Shown: positions 48,236 to 57,123 of the stretch, piece by piece
Layout: each line of letters begins with the position of its first letter
Numbering within the stretch: the first letter of the stretch is position 1
Assembly: GCF_900188315.1 (NCBI RefSeq)
Contig: NZ_LT897781.1
Coordinates: 3,596,001-3,660,000 of the forward strand
DNA: 64,000 nucleotides
Direction of reading: 5' to 3'
Source: Marinobacter sp. es.042
GTDB taxonomy: Bacteria; Pseudomonadota; Gammaproteobacteria; Pseudomonadales; Oleiphilaceae
The notes under the pieces: generated by a model
The model's input: the letters and a program-made list of their open reading frames with translations, nothing else
The model's database searches: none
What the model was told of the DNA's origin: nothing
Translations under genes and position numbers: made by a program

Positions 48236-49960
48236 ATGATTCAGGGGCTGCTAAAAAGGAGTGAGCAGTGCATGCAGGCATTACAACAACAAGATTTCAG
48301 GGCTCTCGTCGACAACCACCCAAAAGCCATCATGCTGGCAACCAGGGAGCCAAGGATTCTTTACGTGAACGAGAAATTCCGTTCAGTCACCGGCTACCGG
48401 TCGGACGAGGTGCTTGGCCAACCCCCTTCTGTGCTCAGCTCGGGATTTCACTCCCGCGAGTTCTATCAAGCTATGTGGAGGGCCATTGGTCATAAGGGGC
48501 GCTGGGAGGGACTGGTCTGGAATCGGCGCAAGAACGGCGAGACTTATCCACAGTGGTTGACGATCTATCCGGTTGAGCACGAAAACCATCGGTTTTACGC
48601 CGGCGTTTTCATGGATGTCGGTGATATGACGGCTGACGATGAGCGCCTCGCCTCGCTGGCCTATTACGACCCGTTGACCGAGCTGCCCAATCGCGCGCTG
48701 TTTCAGGAATTCCTGAAGGCACGTGTCTCTCAGAGGGCACAGGAGGGTCAGGCGTTTGCGGTGCTCTATATCGACCTGGATTTCTTCAAGTCCGTAAACG
48801 ATTTGCATGGACATGATTGTGGTGACCGGGTTTTGCAGCAGGCAGCTCTATGTATCCAGAGTGTGCTTCGCCGCGGGGATGTTGTGGCCCGCCTGTCGGG
48901 TGACGAATTCGCCGCTATTATCGAGCTGCGGAATGATGATGACCTCGAGAGCGTGTGTCAGCGGATGGTTCATAGCTTCAGGGCACCAGTGATCGTCGAT
49001 CATCGCGAGTATTTTTTGTCGTCATCTGTTGGCGCCGCCGTTTATCCCGACCATGGCAGTCAGGCATCCGAGCTTCTGCAGAACGCTGATCGGGCCATGT
49101 ACGCAGCAAAGCTTGCGGGACGGGCCTGTTTCCGGATTTACGATGCGATCGACACCGAACAGGGTCGGCAGGCCGAGCTGCTATCCGAGGCGCTAATTGT
49201 TTCACTGAAAACGGCACCGGAGGAGTTTGCGGTTGTTTACCAGCCACAGTACCACCTCGATAGCGGCAAGATGGCCGGGCTGGAGGCACTTCTGCGCTGG
49301 ACCCACCCCGAATTAGGTGCCGTCTCACCTGCCGATTTTGTCCCGATCGCGGAACAGCGAGGCCATATCCACGAGCTAACGGAGCACTTGGTCCGTTGCA
49401 TCGAATCGGATCTCTCCGAATTCCCCGCCTCATTTCTCCGTGGCTTGCGACTTGCTCTTAATATTTCGGCCCGACAAATCACGGACTCCCGTCTTGAAGC
49501 TCTGTTGAATCCCCTGTTTGAGAGAATCCGAATGGTTGGCTGGTCGCCCGAAATCGAGATCACCGAAACCCATTTGATGAACCTGTCCCACCAATGCCTG
49601 GACAAGCTGCGCGAATTCGGTGAACAAGGCGTAGTTGTTGCAATTGATGACTTCGGGACCGGTTATTCATCTCTGGCCTATTTGCACACACTGCCGGTTC
49701 AGGTGCTGAAAATCGATCGACGATTCATCCATCGGCTGGGGAGCGAGTCCGGGGATTCACGTATCGTTTCGGCCATTCTGGCGATCGCAGATGCGCTGGA
49801 TCTGGAGGTGGTAGCGGAAGGCATAGAAAACAGTGAGCAGCATAGCAAGTTGCGCGAATTGAAGTGTCACCGGGGCCAGGGCTACCTGATGGCTCGACCG
49901 GCTCCTTGGAACACATGGCACGACGATCTTATTGATCAATATCAAGATAACAGCAAATAA
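48236..49960 (+). CDS. PAS-GGDEF-EAL c-di-GMP signalling protein
   Basis: The 574-residue cytoplasmic protein has a PAS domain (about 18-130; RILYVNEKFRSVTGYRSDEVLGQ and RKNGETYPQ), a GGDEF domain (about 140-300; LDFFKSVNDLHGHDCGD and SGDEF, an active-type variant) and an EAL domain (about 315-570; LEALLRW, EITETH, DDFGTGYSSL and LKIDRRFI). Both enzymatic sites look intact, so it may switch between making and degrading c-di-GMP. Its position beside a chemoreceptor gene and an AraC gene suggests a role in motility or surface behaviour. Confidence 0.93.
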   Translation: MIQGLLKRSEQCMQALQQQDFRALVDNHPKAIMLATREPRILYVNEKFRSVTGYRSDEVLGQPPSVLSSGFHSREFYQAMWRAIGHKGRWEGLVWNRRKNGETYPQWLTIYPVEHENHRFYAGVFMDVGDMTADDERLASLAYYDPLTELPNRALFQEFLKARVSQRAQEGQAFAVLYIDLDFFKSVNDLHGHDCGDRVLQQAALCIQSVLRRGDVVARLSGDEFAAIIELRNDDDLESVCQRMVHSFRAPVIVDHREYFLSSSVGAAVYPDHGSQASELLQNADRAMYAAKLAGRACFRIYDAIDTEQGRQAELLSEALIVSLKTAPEEFAVVYQPQYHLDSGKMAGLEALLRWTHPELGAVSPADFVPIAEQRGHIHELTEHLVRCIESDLSEFPASFLRGLRLALNISARQITDSRLEALLNPLFERIRMVGWSPEIEITETHLMNLSHQCLDKLREFGEQGVVVAIDDFGTGYSSLAYLHTLPVQVLKIDRRFIHRLGSESGDSRIVSAILAIADALDLEVVAEGIENSEQHSKLRELKCHRGQGYLMARPAPWNTWHDDLIDQYQDNSK

Positions 49961-49979
49961 CCTTGTAATACTTAAGGTC

Positions 49980-49996
49980 TTGCAAAATGTGGCTAG
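49980..49996 (+). promoter_or_regulatory. Shared 17-bp motif upstream of AraC gene
   Basis: TTGCAAAATGTGGCTAG lies 53 bases before ATG 50050 and matches the copy at 48173-48189 at 16 of 17 positions. Both copies are in the same orientation relative to the following gene. Confidence 0.5.
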
Positions 49997-50049
49997 TGGA
50001 ACGGCGCGGCCTTCGATAGAAGTGAGCCAATCTATCCACGCAGGAATTT

Positions 50050-51015
50050 ATGGGACCAATATCTCGAAAGTCGGCTCTGGACGCATACCTGAGACTGAGC
50101 AATGCTTCGTTGGATGAATGGCTCGCCGCTTTGCGAGAGTTGTCTGGCTGTGACGACATACTTTGCCGGCTCCAGTCGGGCAACGGGCGGCTCGGTGCCA
50201 TATCGGTGCTTGAGAGTGAGCTTGGGCATGTGATCTCGCTGAGAGCCGGTAAGAGCATGGACGTTTCGGGCTGCAGAAGCTCGGATCCGGTACTCCTGTT
50301 TCCGGGGGGCGGCGAGCCCGAAATAGCCATTCAAGGTAGAGGGTGGGACAGCCTGGATCAGTTGTTCCTTGCGCGTCCCGAGGATAGGTTTGAACTCCGT
50401 TTGGCACCCAAGACTGAAGTCATCATCTTGAAACCAAACAATGGTGCTCTGAATGATTCGCTTCTGCGATCGTCCACCGCTTGGTTATCCATTTTGGAAG
50501 TCATGATCAACTGTTACCTCGACCGTTTGCACTTTGTCCGCGATGATGTCCAGGCGAAACGATTAACAAATCGGCTTTTCGATACAATGAAAACGCCCTG
50601 GACACCCCGGAAGGCAGCTGTGTGTTCGGAACGCACCCTTGACCGCCGTTTGCAGCGAGTGGTCGAAAAAATCATGGGGGATCCTGCCTGGGAGTTCGAC
50701 CTCAAGGAACTGGCAAGTTACGCAGGTGTTAGCGAGCGGAATCTCTACTACCTGATGAAGCGGGAAACGGGTATTACGCCTTATCGGTTCTATCAGAGGG
50801 CTCGTTTGACCCGGGTTCGGGAGCGGTTGGTTGACTGTCAGTGTGAGGTGCCACACATCTCCTGGTACGCTGCGGATGAGGGGTTCTCGCATCTTGGCCG
50901 ATTTGCCGCCATGTACCGCGAGCATTTTGGGGAGCTGCCCAGCGAAACCGTTCAATGGCGCCGTGATCTATTGCGACACAGCGTTGCTTCCAAGGCGGAG
51001 CTTGTGGAGACGTGA
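50050..51015 (+). CDS. AraC family transcriptional regulator
   Basis: The 321-residue protein has an N-terminal domain of unknown ligand (about 1-200) and a C-terminal AraC double-HTH domain (about 215-310; LKELASYAGVSERNLYYLMKRETGITPYRFYQRARL and HISWYAADEGFSHLGRFAAMYREHFGELPSE). It follows the GGDEF/EAL gene after 89 bases and shares an upstream motif with it, so it may control both. The gene ends just before a terminator that serves the opposite strand. Confidence 0.9.
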   Translation: MGPISRKSALDAYLRLSNASLDEWLAALRELSGCDDILCRLQSGNGRLGAISVLESELGHVISLRAGKSMDVSGCRSSDPVLLFPGGGEPEIAIQGRGWDSLDQLFLARPEDRFELRLAPKTEVIILKPNNGALNDSLLRSSTAWLSILEVMINCYLDRLHFVRDDVQAKRLTNRLFDTMKTPWTPRKAAVCSERTLDRRLQRVVEKIMGDPAWEFDLKELASYAGVSERNLYYLMKRETGITPYRFYQRARLTRVRERLVDCQCEVPHISWYAADEGFSHLGRFAAMYREHFGELPSETVQWRRDLLRHSVASKAELVET

Positions 51016-51027
51016 ATGTCTCCGGCA

Positions 51028-51061
51028 ATAAAAAGCCCGGCTCACGTTGCCGTGGCCGGGC
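51028..51061 (-). terminator. Intrinsic terminator of the RND efflux operon
   Basis: On the minus strand a stem of GCCCGGC-type arms (51055-51061 with 51035-51041), continued inside by CACG/CGTG around TTGC, is followed by TTTTTATT (complement of 51028-51034). It lies 19 bases after the permease stop. Confidence 0.85.
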
Positions 51062-51079
51062 CCGACGCCTCACTCCGCC

Positions 51080-54000
51080 TCAGTGAGACGGAGCCGTCTT
51101 TGCTTCGAGTTCTGAGCCGTGGTCCTCTTTCTCTCCGCCGGAACCGTGATGATCGCGGCCCAGCAGAATGTAGAACGCCGGCAAAACAAAGATAGTGAAC
51201 AGGGTGCCGATACCAAGGCCTGCACTGATGGTCAGGCCGATGGCAAAACGACTCTCTGCACCCGGACCAATGGCGATCAGCAGCGGTATCATCGCGAAAA
51301 TCAGGGCGATAGAAGTCATGATGATCGGCCGTAGGCGGATCGCAGCGGCTTCGACTACGGCGTCGAACTTGCTGAGCCCTCGCTCTTTTTGGAGCTGATT
51401 CGCGAATTCAACGATCAGAATTCCGTTTTTCGATACTACACCGATCAGCGTGATGAGACCCACCTGCGTATAGATGTTCATGGTGGCAAAGCCAAGCACG
51501 ATAAACGCCATGGCACCGGCTACCGACATGGGCACCGATACCAGGATGATGAGCGGGTCTCTCCAGCTTTCGAACTGAGCCGCCAGTACCAGATAAATCA
51601 CCAGCAGCGACAGGAAGAAGGTTACCACCAGAGCACTACCTTGAGTGGCCAACTGCCGGCTCTGCCCTGTGTAGTCGTAGCTGAACCCCTGGGGAAGGAC
51701 TTCTGCTGCGGTCTGCTCCATGAAGTCCATAGCGGTGCCGGCAGCCACGCCAGGCATGACCACACCTTGCAGTGTCAGGGAGTTTTGCTGGTTGAACTGG
51801 GTCCGGTTGGACGGTTCAACATCCCGGGTAAAGCTGACTACGCTGCCCAGAGGCACCAGTTCGCCGTTGTCCGCTCGAATGTAGTATTCATTGAGGGCCT
51901 GGGCATCCAGGCGGAACTCCTGGTCAACCTGTGGTATGACCTGGTAGGAACGTCCTTCCATGCTGAACCGGTTAATGTAGCCACCGCCAAGCATACTCGA
52001 CAGGCTCTGGCCGACGTCCTGCATGGACAGGCCAAGGTCAGCTACCCGATCCCGATCGACGTTGATGCGCGTGACAGGACGATCAAAGTTGATGGACTTC
52101 TGCAGGAACATGAAGTTGCCGCTGCCCATCGCTTTGCCCAGCATTTCATCAGCTACCTCGTTCAACTGTTCATAGCTGCTGCCAGTGGTAATCACGAACT
52201 GGAAAGGCAGGCCTCCACCCGATCCTGGCAGAGAAGGGCGAGGGAACACTGCGGTCTGGAGTCCGGTAACTTTCTTGAGCTCGGCATCCAGCATCGGTTG
52301 TGCTTCGAACTGCGTGATGTCGCGCTCGCTCCAGGGCGCCAGCTTGAAGCCGCCAAACACCGCGTTGGGGCCGGTGATGCCAATGATCATGAAGTCCTCG
52401 TTGTAGCCGGGGACCGTCTCCATGCGGTTCTGAACTTCATCACCGTGCTCGGTGAGATAATCGAGGGTGGAAGTCTGTGGGCCCAGTCCCTGGTAGAACA
52501 GAATGCCCTGGTCCTCAGTGGGCGCCAGTTCGTTTTCGCTCATGCTGACCATGAAGTAGATGGAGCCGAGCACCACCAGGGCGAAAAAGATCACCACGGA
52601 CTTGGTCTGCATCAGGGACGAAAGGGCAGCTTTATAACTGGCAGAGAGTCCGTTGAAAGAGCGTTCTACCAGGTTTTCGAACTTACCCGGGTTGCCATGG
52701 GGCTTCAGCACCATACCCGACAACATCGGAGAGAGCGTCAGGGCTACGATCCCGGAAATAACCACCGTACCGGCCAGCGTGAATGCAAACTCGGTAAACA
52801 AAGATCCGACCAGTCCGCCCATGAAACCGATGGGCGCGTAGACTGCTACGAGGGTGGTCGTCATGGCAATAATCGGAACCGCCATTTCCCGGGCGCCGTT
52901 TATGGCTGCATCAAAACGGGATTCACCCTGCTCAATGTGACGGTGCACGTTTTCGACCATGATGATCGCATCGTCCACTACCAAGCCGATGGCCAGCACC
53001 ATGGAAAGCAGGGTCAACAGGTTCAGAGAGAAGCCGAACATCAGCATGATGAAGGCGCCGCCAATCAGTGACAGCGGCACCGCAACCGACGGAACAATCG
53101 AAGCCCGAACCGAACCGAGGCAAAGGAATACCACCACCAGAACAATGATCATGGCTTCCAGCAGCGTCTGGATAACCTCGTTGATCGAATCTTCAATGAA
53201 GTCTGAGGCGTCGTAAGCGAGGCGAACATCCAGTCCGGACGGCAGTTGGCTTTCGATGTCCGGGAGCTGGTCTTTTACCAGGCCCGCGACTGTCAGCGGG
53301 TTGGCCCCGGGAGCCAGTTCGATTGCGACGTAAGTGGCCGGCTGACCCTTGTAAAGGGCCAGTTGATCGTAGGTTTCCGACCCGAGTTCTACCCGGGCGA
53401 TGTCCTCCAGGCGGATCTGGGTGCTTTCGGACTGTTTGACGACCAGGTTGCGGAATGCGTCCGGATCAGCGACGTCGGTGTCACTGGTCATGCTGATTTC
53501 GGTGTAGGTGCCTTTGGTGTTGCCAACGGCGGCCTGATAGTTGTTGGCCCGGAGCTTTGCGACCACCTCCTGTGGTGTCATGTCCACGGCGGCCAGGCGT
53601 TCCGGATCCAGCCACACCCGCAGGGCGAATTTACGACCCAGCAGTTCCGCCTTGCCGACACCGGAAAGCGCCTGCAGTCGGGGCTGGACAACGCGGGTCA
53701 GGTAATCGGTGATCTGGGGCACCGCCAGCTCGTTACTGTAAAAGGCGATATACATCAGGGCGGTCGAGTCACCGGTGGTTGATGTAATTACCGGGTCCTG
53801 GGCCTCCGCTGGCAGCACGTTGCGCTGGCTCGCCACTTTCGCCTGTATTTCCGCGAGGGCGGCGTTGGCGTCATAGTTCAGCACCATCTTGGCTTCGATG
53901 GTGGATGCGCCCTGGGAGCTGGTGGAGGTGAGATAGTCGATGCCACTCGCCTCGGCAATTGCCTGCTGCAGCGGCGTGGTAATGAACCCTTTGATCAGAT

Positions 54001-54169
54001 CGGAGCTGGCACCGGGATAGGCCGTTGTCACAGTCACCGTGGTGCTTTCGAGTTCAGGGTACTGCCGGATTTCCATTTCCATGGCAGCCCGTGCGCCCAC
54101 GAGCAGGATAAGCAGGCTCACCACCGTCGCAAGAACGGGACGGTGGATAAAAATATCGGTGAAGCGCAT
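51080..54169 (-). CDS. RND multidrug efflux transporter permease
   Basis: A 1029-residue inner-membrane pump of the hydrophobe/amphiphile efflux group. The first transmembrane helix is followed by the large periplasmic loop, and the proton-relay Asp pair is in GLVVDDAIIMVENV at about residue 400. Length and layout match AcrB/MexB. The substrate range cannot be read from sequence. Its start overlaps the adaptor stop (TAATG). No outer-membrane factor gene is present, so it probably uses a shared TolC/OprM-type channel. Confidence 0.93.
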   Translation of the reverse strand: MRFTDIFIHRPVLATVVSLLILLVGARAAMEMEIRQYPELESTTVTVTTAYPGASSDLIKGFITTPLQQAIAEASGIDYLTSTSSQGASTIEAKMVLNYDANAALAEIQAKVASQRNVLPAEAQDPVITSTTGDSTALMYIAFYSNELAVPQITDYLTRVVQPRLQALSGVGKAELLGRKFALRVWLDPERLAAVDMTPQEVVAKLRANNYQAAVGNTKGTYTEISMTSDTDVADPDAFRNLVVKQSESTQIRLEDIARVELGSETYDQLALYKGQPATYVAIELAPGANPLTVAGLVKDQLPDIESQLPSGLDVRLAYDASDFIEDSINEVIQTLLEAMIIVLVVVFLCLGSVRASIVPSVAVPLSLIGGAFIMLMFGFSLNLLTLLSMVLAIGLVVDDAIIMVENVHRHIEQGESRFDAAINGAREMAVPIIAMTTTLVAVYAPIGFMGGLVGSLFTEFAFTLAGTVVISGIVALTLSPMLSGMVLKPHGNPGKFENLVERSFNGLSASYKAALSSLMQTKSVVIFFALVVLGSIYFMVSMSENELAPTEDQGILFYQGLGPQTSTLDYLTEHGDEVQNRMETVPGYNEDFMIIGITGPNAVFGGFKLAPWSERDITQFEAQPMLDAELKKVTGLQTAVFPRPSLPGSGGGLPFQFVITTGSSYEQLNEVADEMLGKAMGSGNFMFLQKSINFDRPVTRINVDRDRVADLGLSMQDVGQSLSSMLGGGYINRFSMEGRSYQVIPQVDQEFRLDAQALNEYYIRADNGELVPLGSVVSFTRDVEPSNRTQFNQQNSLTLQGVVMPGVAAGTAMDFMEQTAAEVLPQGFSYDYTGQSRQLATQGSALVVTFFLSLLVIYLVLAAQFESWRDPLIILVSVPMSVAGAMAFIVLGFATMNIYTQVGLITLIGVVSKNGILIVEFANQLQKERGLSKFDAVVEAAAIRLRPIIMTSIALIFAMIPLLIAIGPGAESRFAIGLTISAGLGIGTLFTIFVLPAFYILLGRDHHGSGGEKEDHGSELEAKTAPSH

Positions 54170-55269
54170 TACTCAGACGCCCCCTGCTTCGGCTCTTCGT
54201 CCTGAATGGCAACCTTCTGGCCTGCGCGCAGACGCAGCAATCCCTTCTCTACAACGGTTTCTCCGGCTTCCAGCCCGGACAGAACGGCTACGCGGGTGTT
54301 GCGAGTTTCGCCGGTGGTTACCGTGCGACGATTGACCACCAGGTTCCCTTCGTCATTTTCTTCAACGACAAAAACAAAGTCGCCGTAAGTGTTGTAGGAG
54401 ATCGCGGTGCGCGGCAACGTGACTACTTGGTTGTCTTCCGGCTGCTGGGTCATCACGGTGGTAAACATGCCAGGGCGCAACAGATTATCCGGGTTAGAGA
54501 GTGTGGCGCGAACGCGAACAGTCCGGGTCTCCGGGTTAACCGAGGTGTTGATGGCACTGACGGAACCCTCGAAAACCTGCTCAGGAACGGCTGCAACGGT
54601 GGCGACCACCGGGTAGCCTGTTGCTACGTTCGGCAGGTTTTTCTCGGGCAATGTATAGTCGACATAAATCGGATCCAGCATGTTGATCTCGACAATTGGG
54701 GTGCCGGTGGCAATGTATTCGCCCTGGTCGACCATCCGGATACCGAGCGTGCCATCGAAGGGCGCGCGGATGATTTTCTTGCTGAGTTGGGCTTCGGCTT
54801 CATTGACCCGTGCGCGGGCGGCGTCGAAATTGGCCTTGGCTTCATCGTATTGGGACTGCGACACTGCGCGCTTGGGTAACAGGTCGGATACCCGTTTGAA
54901 TTCCTGCTCGGCCAGTTGCGCTTCGGCACGGCGTGTGCGGAGGGCAGCCTCATCAATGGCGGCGTCAATGCGGATCAATATGTCGCCCTGTTTGACAACG
55001 TCGCCGGACTCGAAATTGATGGCCTCAATCACGCCAGGCACCTCATTGGCCACCCGGATGCCGTTAATGGCTTCAACACTGCCCACGGCCTTGATGGCCG
55101 GTGTCCAGGCTTCGTTCTGAGCCTCAACGGCGGAAATCTGCGCCGGCGGTTGGGGCTGGGACATCTGCTCTTGCATCTGGCCAAACTGGTAGAATTTGTA
55201 GCCGAAGATGCCTCCGAGCACCACGCCGAGAAATATAATGACGATCAGAAAGCGGGAAGCAGTGCGCAT
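54169..55269 (-). CDS. RND efflux periplasmic adaptor (membrane fusion protein)
   Basis: A 366-residue adaptor with an N-terminal membrane anchor (FLIVIIFLGVVLGGIFGYKF), a biotinyl/lipoyl-like domain (GVIEAINFESGDVVKQGDILIRID), a coiled-coil hairpin at about 105-165 and beta-barrel and proximal domains (IRAPFDGTLGIRMVDQGEYI, PETRTVRVRATLSNPDNLLRPGMF). It joins the RND pump to the outer-membrane channel and is the first gene of the operon; upstream 55270-55495 faces the J-domain gene. Confidence 0.93.
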   Translation of the reverse strand: MRTASRFLIVIIFLGVVLGGIFGYKFYQFGQMQEQMSQPQPPAQISAVEAQNEAWTPAIKAVGSVEAINGIRVANEVPGVIEAINFESGDVVKQGDILIRIDAAIDEAALRTRRAEAQLAEQEFKRVSDLLPKRAVSQSQYDEAKANFDAARARVNEAEAQLSKKIIRAPFDGTLGIRMVDQGEYIATGTPIVEINMLDPIYVDYTLPEKNLPNVATGYPVVATVAAVPEQVFEGSVSAINTSVNPETRTVRVRATLSNPDNLLRPGMFTTVMTQQPEDNQVVTLPRTAISYNTYGDFVFVVEENDEGNLVVNRRTVTTGETRNTRVAVLSGLEAGETVVEKGLLRLRAGQKVAIQDEEPKQGASE

Positions 55270-55495
55270 GATTCGGGTCCTGAGGATCTGTGTCAGATTT
55301 TGGAAAGCATAGCATCCTACAAAACAGGGTCGCTAATGTCACCGGGTTGTAAGTATTTCTATCTAGACTTCGGATTGGTCAGATTTGACAGATATCATGG
55401 TCGTTTTCTTGGCGGGGGCTTTTCCGCGCAGGGCACTGGTAATGTAACGGGCGACAGTGACAGAATTACGACGGTATTCAGGGTGAGGATCAACC

Positions 55496-56002
55496 ATGCA
55501 GTGGATTCTGGGAATCGCGTTGGCAGCTGCCGTGTTTGTGATTCTGAAACAATGGGGTGCGTTGTCCGCCGAAAAGAAGAAGGCGGCCACCTGGAAAGTT
55601 ATCTTGGTCGTGGGCGGCGCACTGCTGGTGTTTATGGTGCTAACGGGCCGGATCCATGTGCTTACAGCGGCGGTGGCGGCCGTTATTCCGCTGTTGCGCA
55701 AACTCCCCGCCTTGTTGAAGTTTGCCCCTGAAATCAACCGGTTCATGGGGTCGAAACAGCGGGAAGACGGGCATGCGCAGGGGAACGATCACGCTGGTCC
55801 GGGCGCTGATCTGGTCGGCCAGATGTCAGAGCGCGAAGCCTGCGATATCCTCGGCGTGAAAGCCGGTTGTGCCGAGGAGGACATCGTGATGGCCCACCGC
55901 CGGCTCATGCAGAAACTGCACCCGGATCGCGGCGGGAACGACTACCTGGCGGCCAAGCTGAACGAAGCCAAGCAGGTCTTGCTGGGCAAGCGCCACGCCT
56001 GA
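55496..56002 (+). CDS. Small membrane-anchored J-domain protein
   Basis: The 168-residue protein has two N-terminal hydrophobic segments (residues 1-20 and 35-70) and a C-terminal J domain of about 55 residues (SEREACDILGVKAGCAEEDIVMAHRRLMQKLHPDRGGNDYLAAKLNEAKQVLL) with the HPD motif. The layout recalls the mitochondrial Tim14/Pam18 type and bacterial membrane J proteins. It may recruit DnaK to the inner membrane. The stop is 3 bases from that of the convergent secretin-domain gene. Confidence 0.88.
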   Translation: MQWILGIALAAAVFVILKQWGALSAEKKKAATWKVILVVGGALLVFMVLTGRIHVLTAAVAAVIPLLRKLPALLKFAPEINRFMGSKQREDGHAQGNDHAGPGADLVGQMSEREACDILGVKAGCAEEDIVMAHRRLMQKLHPDRGGNDYLAAKLNEAKQVLLGKRHA

Positions 56003-56004
56003 TA

Positions 56005-56793
56005 TCAGGGCAGAACGTCGACCCGCACTTCAAAACTCCGGTTCTCGGACCGACTGCTGTTCACCTGATAGGTAATGCTACTGCGCTCCTGGGTTGATCG
56101 GGTTGCGGTGCTTCCCAATGTTACCCACTGTCCCGGCTCCACACGCCGGATGGTGACCACCGCCTCCGTTTCGTAGCCGTCCAGGTTTGCCGGTTCTTCC
56201 TCGAAGGAAACAATGCTCAGTTCGACCGCCTGATCGGAAATAACCTGGGGGCTGACCAGAAAGCCACTGCGCGTTTCGACCTGCTGTAGAAAGGCAGCAG
56301 GATTTCGGCCACCACGAACAGCGACGGGGATTGTCCGGACCTGGCCCGAGGTGATGTGCGCCGACTGGCCATCCTGCATGATTACTGATCGTTCCTGAGC
56401 GCTGCCGGTACTGGTAACGCGACGCTCTGCGGATATTCCTGCCTGACCGTTCGACGCGGAGATGCCGGCACCTGAGCGCTTGCCGCCGCTGTCCGTTCTG
56501 GAGCGAACGGTGATCCGAACCTGGACTGGCGCTACATCCAACGTTTCGACAAGCCGTCCGATTTCCTCCAGCAAGGGCGGTTCGCCGCGCACCACCAGTT
56601 GTTGCCCCCTCGCAGTCACGGTTACCGGCGAGCCCTGATAGAGCTCGCGAATCTGCACCGCCACATCGTCGCCCGGCCTGTTATTGAGCTGATAGGTGCG
56701 GGTCTCGGCCTGGGCCAAAACCTGGCTGGAGATCAGCCCGAGCAAGAACGCCAGGGCCAGCTGCAGAGGGTATCGTCGGACAAAATAGACCAT
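56005..56793 (-). CDS. Exported secretin N-domain protein
   Basis: A 262-residue protein from ATG 56793 with a signal peptide (LQLALAFLLGLISSQVLA). Residues about 30-90 match the short secretin/NolW N domain (VQIRELYQGSPVTVTARGQQLVVRGEPPLLEEIGRLVETLDVAPVQVRI), and the rest resembles the start of a secretin core (GFLVSPQVISDQAVELSI). It is too short to form a secretin pore and no secretion system genes are next to it. It may be a pilotin-like or accessory factor. Divergent from the DAHP synthase leader. Confidence 0.78.
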   Translation of the reverse strand: MVYFVRRYPLQLALAFLLGLISSQVLAQAETRTYQLNNRPGDDVAVQIRELYQGSPVTVTARGQQLVVRGEPPLLEEIGRLVETLDVAPVQVRITVRSRTDSGGKRSGAGISASNGQAGISAERRVTSTGSAQERSVIMQDGQSAHITSGQVRTIPVAVRGGRNPAAFLQQVETRSGFLVSPQVISDQAVELSIVSFEEEPANLDGYETEAVVTIRRVEPGQWVTLGSTATRSTQERSSITYQVNSSRSENRSFEVRVDVLP

Positions 56794-56844
56794 TGATTGC
56801 TCCCAACCCTGATGTCGGTGGTGAAAAAAACTCCGGCACGCGGG

Positions 56845-56874
56845 TTGCCAAGGTGAAAACCGGGGGTATATATT
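56845..56874 (+). promoter_or_regulatory. Candidate sigma70 promoter of the DAHP synthase leader
   Basis: TTGCCA (56845-56850) and TATATT (56869-56874) are 18 bases apart (or TATATA 56867-56872 at 16), predicting a start near 56881, just ahead of the leader reading frame. Confidence 0.5.
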
Positions 56875-56881
56875 GAAAAGC

Positions 56882-57019
56882 ATGAAGACGACACACGCGA
56901 CCTGTCAATTGAATGTTTTGCAAGCTTTCGGCGCCAAGCCGGCGGCTGCAGTCGCTGCTGTGTTTTTCTGGTGGTTTGGTTATGGCTTTTATTTTAGCCA
57001 CAGCCGGGGCCGCCCATAG
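56882..57019 (+). CDS. Aromatic leader peptide of the DAHP synthase attenuator
   Basis: An open frame from ATG 56882 to TAG 57017-57019 encodes up to 45 residues and contains VFFWWFGYGFYF at 56960-56995: five Phe, two Trp and two Tyr in eleven codons. This density of all three aromatic amino acids ahead of an aromatic-pathway gene is the hallmark of a leader peptide. The true start is uncertain: ATG 56882 would lie almost at the predicted transcript start, has only a weak GAAAAG site, and other in-frame codons (TTG 56909 or 56918, GTG 56960) cannot be excluded. Known leader peptides are usually 14-30 residues. Confidence 0.75.
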   Translation: MKTTHATCQLNVLQAFGAKPAAAVAAVFFWWFGYGFYFSHSRGRP

Positions 57020-57123
57020 GATCTTCATCGAACGAATAACGAGGAAGGCAGCCCGGCAGAAACCCCAGGCTGCCACCGGACTCGAAAAGCCCCGACTGGT
57101 AGCCCACCAGCCGGGGCTTTTTT
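57001..57123 (+). promoter_or_regulatory. Transcription attenuator: antiterminator and terminator arms
   Basis: CAGCCGGGGC at 57001-57010, overlapping the end of the leader frame, is identical to the terminator 3' arm at 57108-57117. Both can pair with 57089-57098 (9 of 10 positions), so antiterminator and terminator are mutually exclusive. A further hairpin, 57047-57053 with 57068-57074, lies between. A ribosome finishing at the stop codon 57017 would cover 57001-57010 and allow termination; a ribosome stalled at the early Phe/Trp/Tyr codons would leave it free. Confidence 0.8.
57085..57123 (+). terminator. Intrinsic terminator in the DAHP synthase leader
   Basis: Stem of 57085-57094 with 57112-57121, one A-C mismatch, then 57096-57100 with 57106-57110 around a 5-base loop, ending in a run of six T (57118-57123). 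It lies 32 bases before the ATG of the gene it would control. Confidence 0.9.

Noticed and set aside
51389..53071. A 560-codon open frame on the plus strand
   Set aside because: It lies entirely antisense to the RND permease gene, is rich in His and Gln, and has no recognisable domain. It is a product of codon bias on the opposite strand.
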